In this document: one piece after another, positions 60,501 through 64,000 of the stretch
How the letters are laid out: the number at the start of each line of letters is the position of its first letter
How positions within the stretch are numbered: position 1 is the stretch's first letter
NCBI GenBank assembly: GCA_031841125.1
Contig: CM063111.1
Coordinates: forward strand, 37,212,955 to 37,276,954
Length of the DNA: 64,000 bases
Direction: 5' to 3'
Source: Acanthococcus lagerstroemiae
Lineage: Eukaryota > Arthropoda > Insecta > Hemiptera > Eriococcidae
Made by a program: the position numbers and the translations under genes
Notes under the pieces: model-generated
Database searches by the model: none
What the model was told of the DNA's origin: nothing
Seen by the model: the letters and a program-made list of their open reading frames with translations, nothing else

Positions 60501-61226
60501 TACAAAATAAGGTATGAAAGAGAACGTGGCGAGAAAGTGAGGAGGAAATTAACGAGGTAGAGACGTCCTCACTGAAAGAAGACAAGCATCTCGGCTCCCT
60601 CAAAAGGAGAAGACTCATAAAAATTGATGTTTGAATATTTTACTGTAGTATGTATGACATAATTATTACATTATATTTTCAGAATTGTTTGTATTTTATG
60701 TAACATCAGGATATGGTTTTATGCACAAAATGAACCTGTGCAGATTTTAAAATATTTTCCAATTGTGTATTATGTTCTACATATGCTTTACGTATTCTTT
60801 ACGCACGCATACGTGGAGAATATGCTTGACGCATACGCGGAAAAATACGTTACGTAGGCTTTACGTGAGCGGAGAGCTGTGGTATATGAGAAACGTACGC
60901 CTATTTGCAGTAGTAAAGCAAGCGCATAACTACTGTACAATGATTCTCTTGTACACGCAACTCTACTGTTCAACGCAGTCCTTAAATACACGTAAAACGG
61001 TGGTGTATCAGGAATATACGAATCTGGTAGTGGTAGAGGAAGCGCATAGTCACAGTTCAGCCCCAACGCACCGACCTTCAAGGAAGCGCAAGTTTACTGT
61101 TTTGCGTAGTCCGCGAACAGTGGCAGAACCAAAAAATACCATGTATTCGTAGTGGCAAGTCACTCTTCTGCGCTGCGGGTTTGCCACTACATTTCTCATT
61201 TTTGTAGTGGCTAAATGTTCAACGGG
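54514..61226 (+). mobile_element. CACTA-like element Y, copy B
   Basis: It aligns with copy A (1-4054 to 54514-58533; 10468-13163 to 58534-61226) with scattered substitutions and homopolymer differences. It lacks the type I insertion and so serves as the empty site. The right terminus is AAATGTTCAACGGG at 61226. The left terminus is not identified: no CCCGTTGAACAT end occurs between the Copia LTR and 54514, so this copy may be truncated or rearranged on the left. Confidence 0.82.
59660..60560 (+). CDS. Two-exon accessory relic of element Y, copy B (82 aa)
   Basis: Exons are 59660-59771 and 60424-60560, phase 1. The peptide matches that of copy A (KKYADDHYERVDS and, with one change, QEWIINRR) but ends early at TAG where copy A reads TCG. 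Splice sites are conserved in both copies, which hints at some constraint or recent duplication. Function unknown. Confidence 0.45.
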
Positions 61227-61520
61227 ACACATTCACTTGACATTCGGTGGACATCATGTCCAAGTCGTCAGTCGAGATAGTGGTGATATTAATGTGCACA
61301 TGAAATATCGAGTGGACATAAATGCAAACTTCTTTCTAACCTTCATGTCTACATGAATTCTGTAGTGACTGTTTACTAGATAAAAACGTCTACTTATTTT
61401 CAATTTCCAAGTCAACATAAATTCTTTGTAGCCAGTTAATTAATAAAAACGTCTAGCAAATGTCTTCAAGAAAATGTTCTTTCGAAGTATCTAGGGGTCC
61501 CTTTCTTCCACATGGATCAA
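61227..61520. other. Flank between element Y copy B and the BEL LTR
   Basis: No gene. A diverged 70-80 bp tandem pair is visible (gtagtgactgtttactagataaaaacgtct and gtagccagttaattaataaaaacgtct). Confidence 0.5.
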
Positions 61521-61766
61521 TGTTAAAATTAATAAAAATATCGGCTTTTCATAACTCAGAAAATTGTGTATTCAACGGTAATAACAACAACAATATATAA
61601 ATGTAAACAGAAAAAAAATCAGTCTTACCAACTAAGAAGAATAAAAATTAATGTTTTTTGGGGTTGTGATATAAAATACGAAAGAAAAAAAATAACCAGG
61701 TGTGATAAAAGCTAAACTTAAAAATTACCTAAACTAAACAACGGGAACTATTTTTCTAGCTCAACA
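61521..61766 (-). mobile_element. 3' LTR of the BEL/Pao element
   Basis: On the minus strand it starts TGTTGAGCTAG and ends TTAACA (246 bp), just after a purine-rich GCGGAGTA tract that would be the polypurine tract. It is the reverse match of the solo LTR at 41762-42006. The 5' LTR lies beyond the window. Confidence 0.85.
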
Positions 61767-62004
61767 TACTCCGCCGGGTTGAAGTACCAAACTTCAACAA
61801 AAATAAAATAAAATAAAATAGGTACTAAGATATGCAAACTTAAAGACTTAAAGAAAACTCTTACTAATACGACATGAAAAATGATACAGCAGATAAGTCA
61901 AACGGAATATATACGACCCTAAAAGTGAGAATTCAACAGACAAATGCAAACTTAAATTGTTGACAATGAATATAAATATGAAAATGTTAATGGCGAACTC
62001 ACGA

Positions 62005-64000
62005 CTAAGGATTGGATGGGATGAGAAGAACCAACTTATGAATGGGACGACGGAAGACTCCCTTGGTTGTCCGCACCTCTACAACGCAAACGAGCTTGTC
62101 TTCTCCCTCGAATACTTGAGTCACTCGTCCAGTGAGCCAACTCTGCGGACGTTGTTCGTCCTTCAGCAGAACCAAATCACCAATTTGTGTGTTTCTGGAT
62201 TTTGTCTGCCACTTGGTGCGTTGCTGCAACGAGTTTAAATAGTCCTTGGACCACTTGGACCAAAAGGTTTGGGTGATGCGTTGAACAAGTTGAAGACGCT
62301 TCAGCAGATTAACCGGTGCAGGTTCAACCTTTCGCTCTGGAAGGGCGGCTAACGGGCGGCCTATAAGAAAATGTCCGGGAGTAAGAGCCTCGCAATCTTC
62401 AGGATCGTCGGATAATGGGGAAATAGGACGGGAGTTCAGGAACGCCTCAACTCGCGTTACAACAGTTATGAATTCCTCGAGGTTAAGAATCTGGTCACCG
62501 ATCGTCTTACTCAGGTAGCTCTTCACGGATTTTATTCCGGCTTCCCAAATGCCACCGAAGTGCGGCGAGCCAGGCGGAATGAATTTCCATGTCATCCGCA
62601 ACTTCAACGCGTGTTGTTGAACAGTCTCTTCTTGACAAATTCTGGTAATCTCATTACAGGCCCCATGCATGTTCGTTCCGTTATCACTCCACAATAAGGC
62701 TGGTGTGCCTCTTCGAGACGTAAATCGGGTTAGCGCTGCGATTAAGGCGTCCGTGGTCAGACCAGTCACGACTTCAATGTGTACTGCCTTCGTGGATAGG
62801 CAGATAAACGGGCAAATGTACACCTTTGATAACGTCTGCCTTCTAGTACCCAACAATTTGATGAGAAAAGGACCACCAAAATCTAGTCCCACGGATTCAA
62901 AGGCAAAGCTCGGATTGACCCGTTCCTTGGGGAGCTGGTCCATTAACTGACTCATCAAACGCGCATTCTTCTTATGGCAGATAACACATTCGTGGGTCAC
63001 ACGTTTTACTAGGCTCTTGCCGCCAATTATCCACAGCTGACATCTTACATCACTCAAGAGCAAGTGCATGGGCGGATGTTTCAGAGCTCGATGCCTTTCT
63101 TGAACAAACGCGATTGTAAACATGTGATCAGCAGGCAGGATTGGAGGGTGCTTCTGGGTAAACGGAATTTCGGCCTTCTGTAGTCGACCACCAACTCTCA
63201 GGATACCAGCTTCATCGAGGAAAGGAGCTAGTGGCACCAATTTGCTCCCTTTGCTTATCCGTCCCTTGACTGCTAACTTGACTATCTCAGCGGCATAGGA
63301 TTCTCGTTGCACAATTCGAATTATGGCGTCGGTAGCGTCCAGCAACTCGGATACAAGCAACAAACCTGCTCTACGAGTCGCGGCTGGTTTGCTGTTGTGA
63401 GCGAAGCGAAGGCAGTAGGCAACAATGCGAAGCATGCCTTCAGAAGTTGTGACGCATTTACTGGAAAAAACCGGGAATGGTTTGTCATGCTCAGCGCTCA
63501 GGGTAACGTTAGCTACACATTTTGCAGGCTTCAGCTCACAGGCAGCGCCTGCTTCATCGTGGTACACTGGGCTTGCTGGGAAATCGACATCCGTTCTAAG
63601 AAATTCGGGCCCTTCCCACCACAGACGGCAGTCTGGCAATTTGGCGGCATCTGTGCCTCGCGAGGCTATGTCGGCGGGATTCTCGTGGGTACGAACGTAT
63701 CTCCACGAGGCAGCATGAGTGTGTCTTTGAATTTCCATGACACGATTGCCAACAAACTGTTTGCACTGATCCGGATTCTTGTTAAGCCACGCGAGAACAA
63801 TTTGCGAATCCGACCACAATACTACCTGCTTAGGCTTCTTGTACAGGGACGACTCGACTTTAGCAATCAGTTGGGATAGCAGCACAGCACCGAGCAGTTC
63901 AAGGCGTGGAATGGTTACTGATTTCAACGGGGACACTCGCGTTTTTGAGCATAACAGGCGGCTCCAGTGTTCTCCAGTCGCAGATTTTTCACGTACATAG
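62005..64000 (-). CDS. BEL/Pao pol polyprotein, C-terminal part (RNase H, integrase, DUF5641)
   Basis: The frame is open from the window edge to a stop at 62005. The first in-window candidate start is only a GTG within KTRVSPLKSVTIPRLEL, which is internal in Pao proteins, so the CDS continues past 64000. In order, from that GTG: an RNase H-like part (LWSDSQIVLAWL, and ENPADIASRG), an integrase zinc region (HPPMHLLL...CVICHKKNAR), the integrase core with Asp near residue 353 (VGLDFGGPF), Asp near 416 (LWSDNGTN) and Glu near 463 (HFGGIWEAG), and a C-terminal DUF5641 region (FWSKWSKDYLNSLQQRTKW). All catalytic residues are present and there is no stop or frameshift, so the visible part looks intact. 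Confidence 0.94.
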   Translation of the reverse strand, partial: YVREKSATGEHWSRLLCSKTRVSPLKSVTIPRLELLGAVLLSQLIAKVESSLYKKPKQVVLWSDSQIVLAWLNKNPDQCKQFVGNRVMEIQRHTHAASWRYVRTHENPADIASRGTDAAKLPDCRLWWEGPEFLRTDVDFPASPVYHDEAGAACELKPAKCVANVTLSAEHDKPFPVFSSKCVTTSEGMLRIVAYCLRFAHNSKPAATRRAGLLLVSELLDATDAIIRIVQRESYAAEIVKLAVKGRISKGSKLVPLAPFLDEAGILRVGGRLQKAEIPFTQKHPPILPADHMFTIAFVQERHRALKHPPMHLLLSDVRCQLWIIGGKSLVKRVTHECVICHKKNARLMSQLMDQLPKERVNPSFAFESVGLDFGGPFLIKLLGTRRQTLSKVYICPFICLSTKAVHIEVVTGLTTDALIAALTRFTSRRGTPALLWSDNGTNMHGACNEITRICQEETVQQHALKLRMTWKFIPPGSPHFGGIWEAGIKSVKSYLSKTIGDQILNLEEFITVVTRVEAFLNSRPISPLSDDPEDCEALTPGHFLIGRPLAALPERKVEPAPVNLLKRLQLVQRITQTFWSKWSKDYLNSLQQRTKWQTKSRNTQIGDLVLLKDEQRPQSWLTGRVTQVFEGEDKLVCVVEVRTTKGVFRRPIHKLVLLIPSNP

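Overview
This is eukaryotic, AT-rich DNA, almost certainly from an arthropod and most likely an insect. The supports are a spliced nuclear gene for mitochondrial ribosomal protein L41, short GT-AG introns, a BEL/Pao and a Copia retroelement, hAT, Harbinger and Ginger DNA transposons, and DUF4806-type proteins. I see no rRNA, tRNA, CRISPR array or prokaryotic gene. Only two host genes are recognised: the last exon of a 4-coumarate:CoA-ligase-like (AMP-binding) gene (14576-14688) and the complete three-exon mRpL41 gene (16546-39692). Most of the rest is nested mobile DNA.

The core is a transposon inside a transposon inside an intron. A CACTA/EnSpm-like element (17068-39218, called type III here) lies in intron 2 of mRpL41. 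It has termini CCCGTTGAACAT...ATGTTCAACGGG and a GA target duplication. It carries two minus-strand genes, a tnp2-like transposase (8 exons, 755 aa) and a DUF4806-like accessory protein (8 exons, 470 aa). Intron 5 of that transposase is in turn invaded by a second CACTA element (25973-36399, type IV) with 20-bp termini and a GAT target duplication. Type IV carries its own intact transposase (3 exons, 723 aa) and DUF4806-like partner (8 exons, 439 aa) on the plus strand. All four genes join with consistent reading phase.

The flanks hold two copies of another element that shares the type III terminus (called Y: 1-13163, and 54514-61226 plus an undefined left part). Two copies of a 6.4-kb type I element (4055-10465 plus; 47511-53952 minus) have termini CCCGTTGAAGATTTT. 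The first type I copy sits inside Y copy A, and Y copy B preserves the matching empty site. Type I is itself a mosaic: it holds a decayed Ginger transposon with a KRBA2-like integrase (4-bp TCCT duplication), two hAT MITEs, one Harbinger MITE, an FP/ORF1-like relic and two exons of an accessory gene. The second type I copy splits an exon of an unidentified minus-strand gene at 47327-54028.

The right third also contains a solo BEL LTR (41762-42006), a 5'-truncated Copia element with its 3' LTR (42661-45412), a region of tandemly duplicated exon-like units (46180-47420), and a BEL/Pao element on the minus strand (61521 to the window end). In functional terms, types III and IV look like candidate autonomous two-gene elements, and types I and Y look like non-autonomous passengers that share the type III end sequence.
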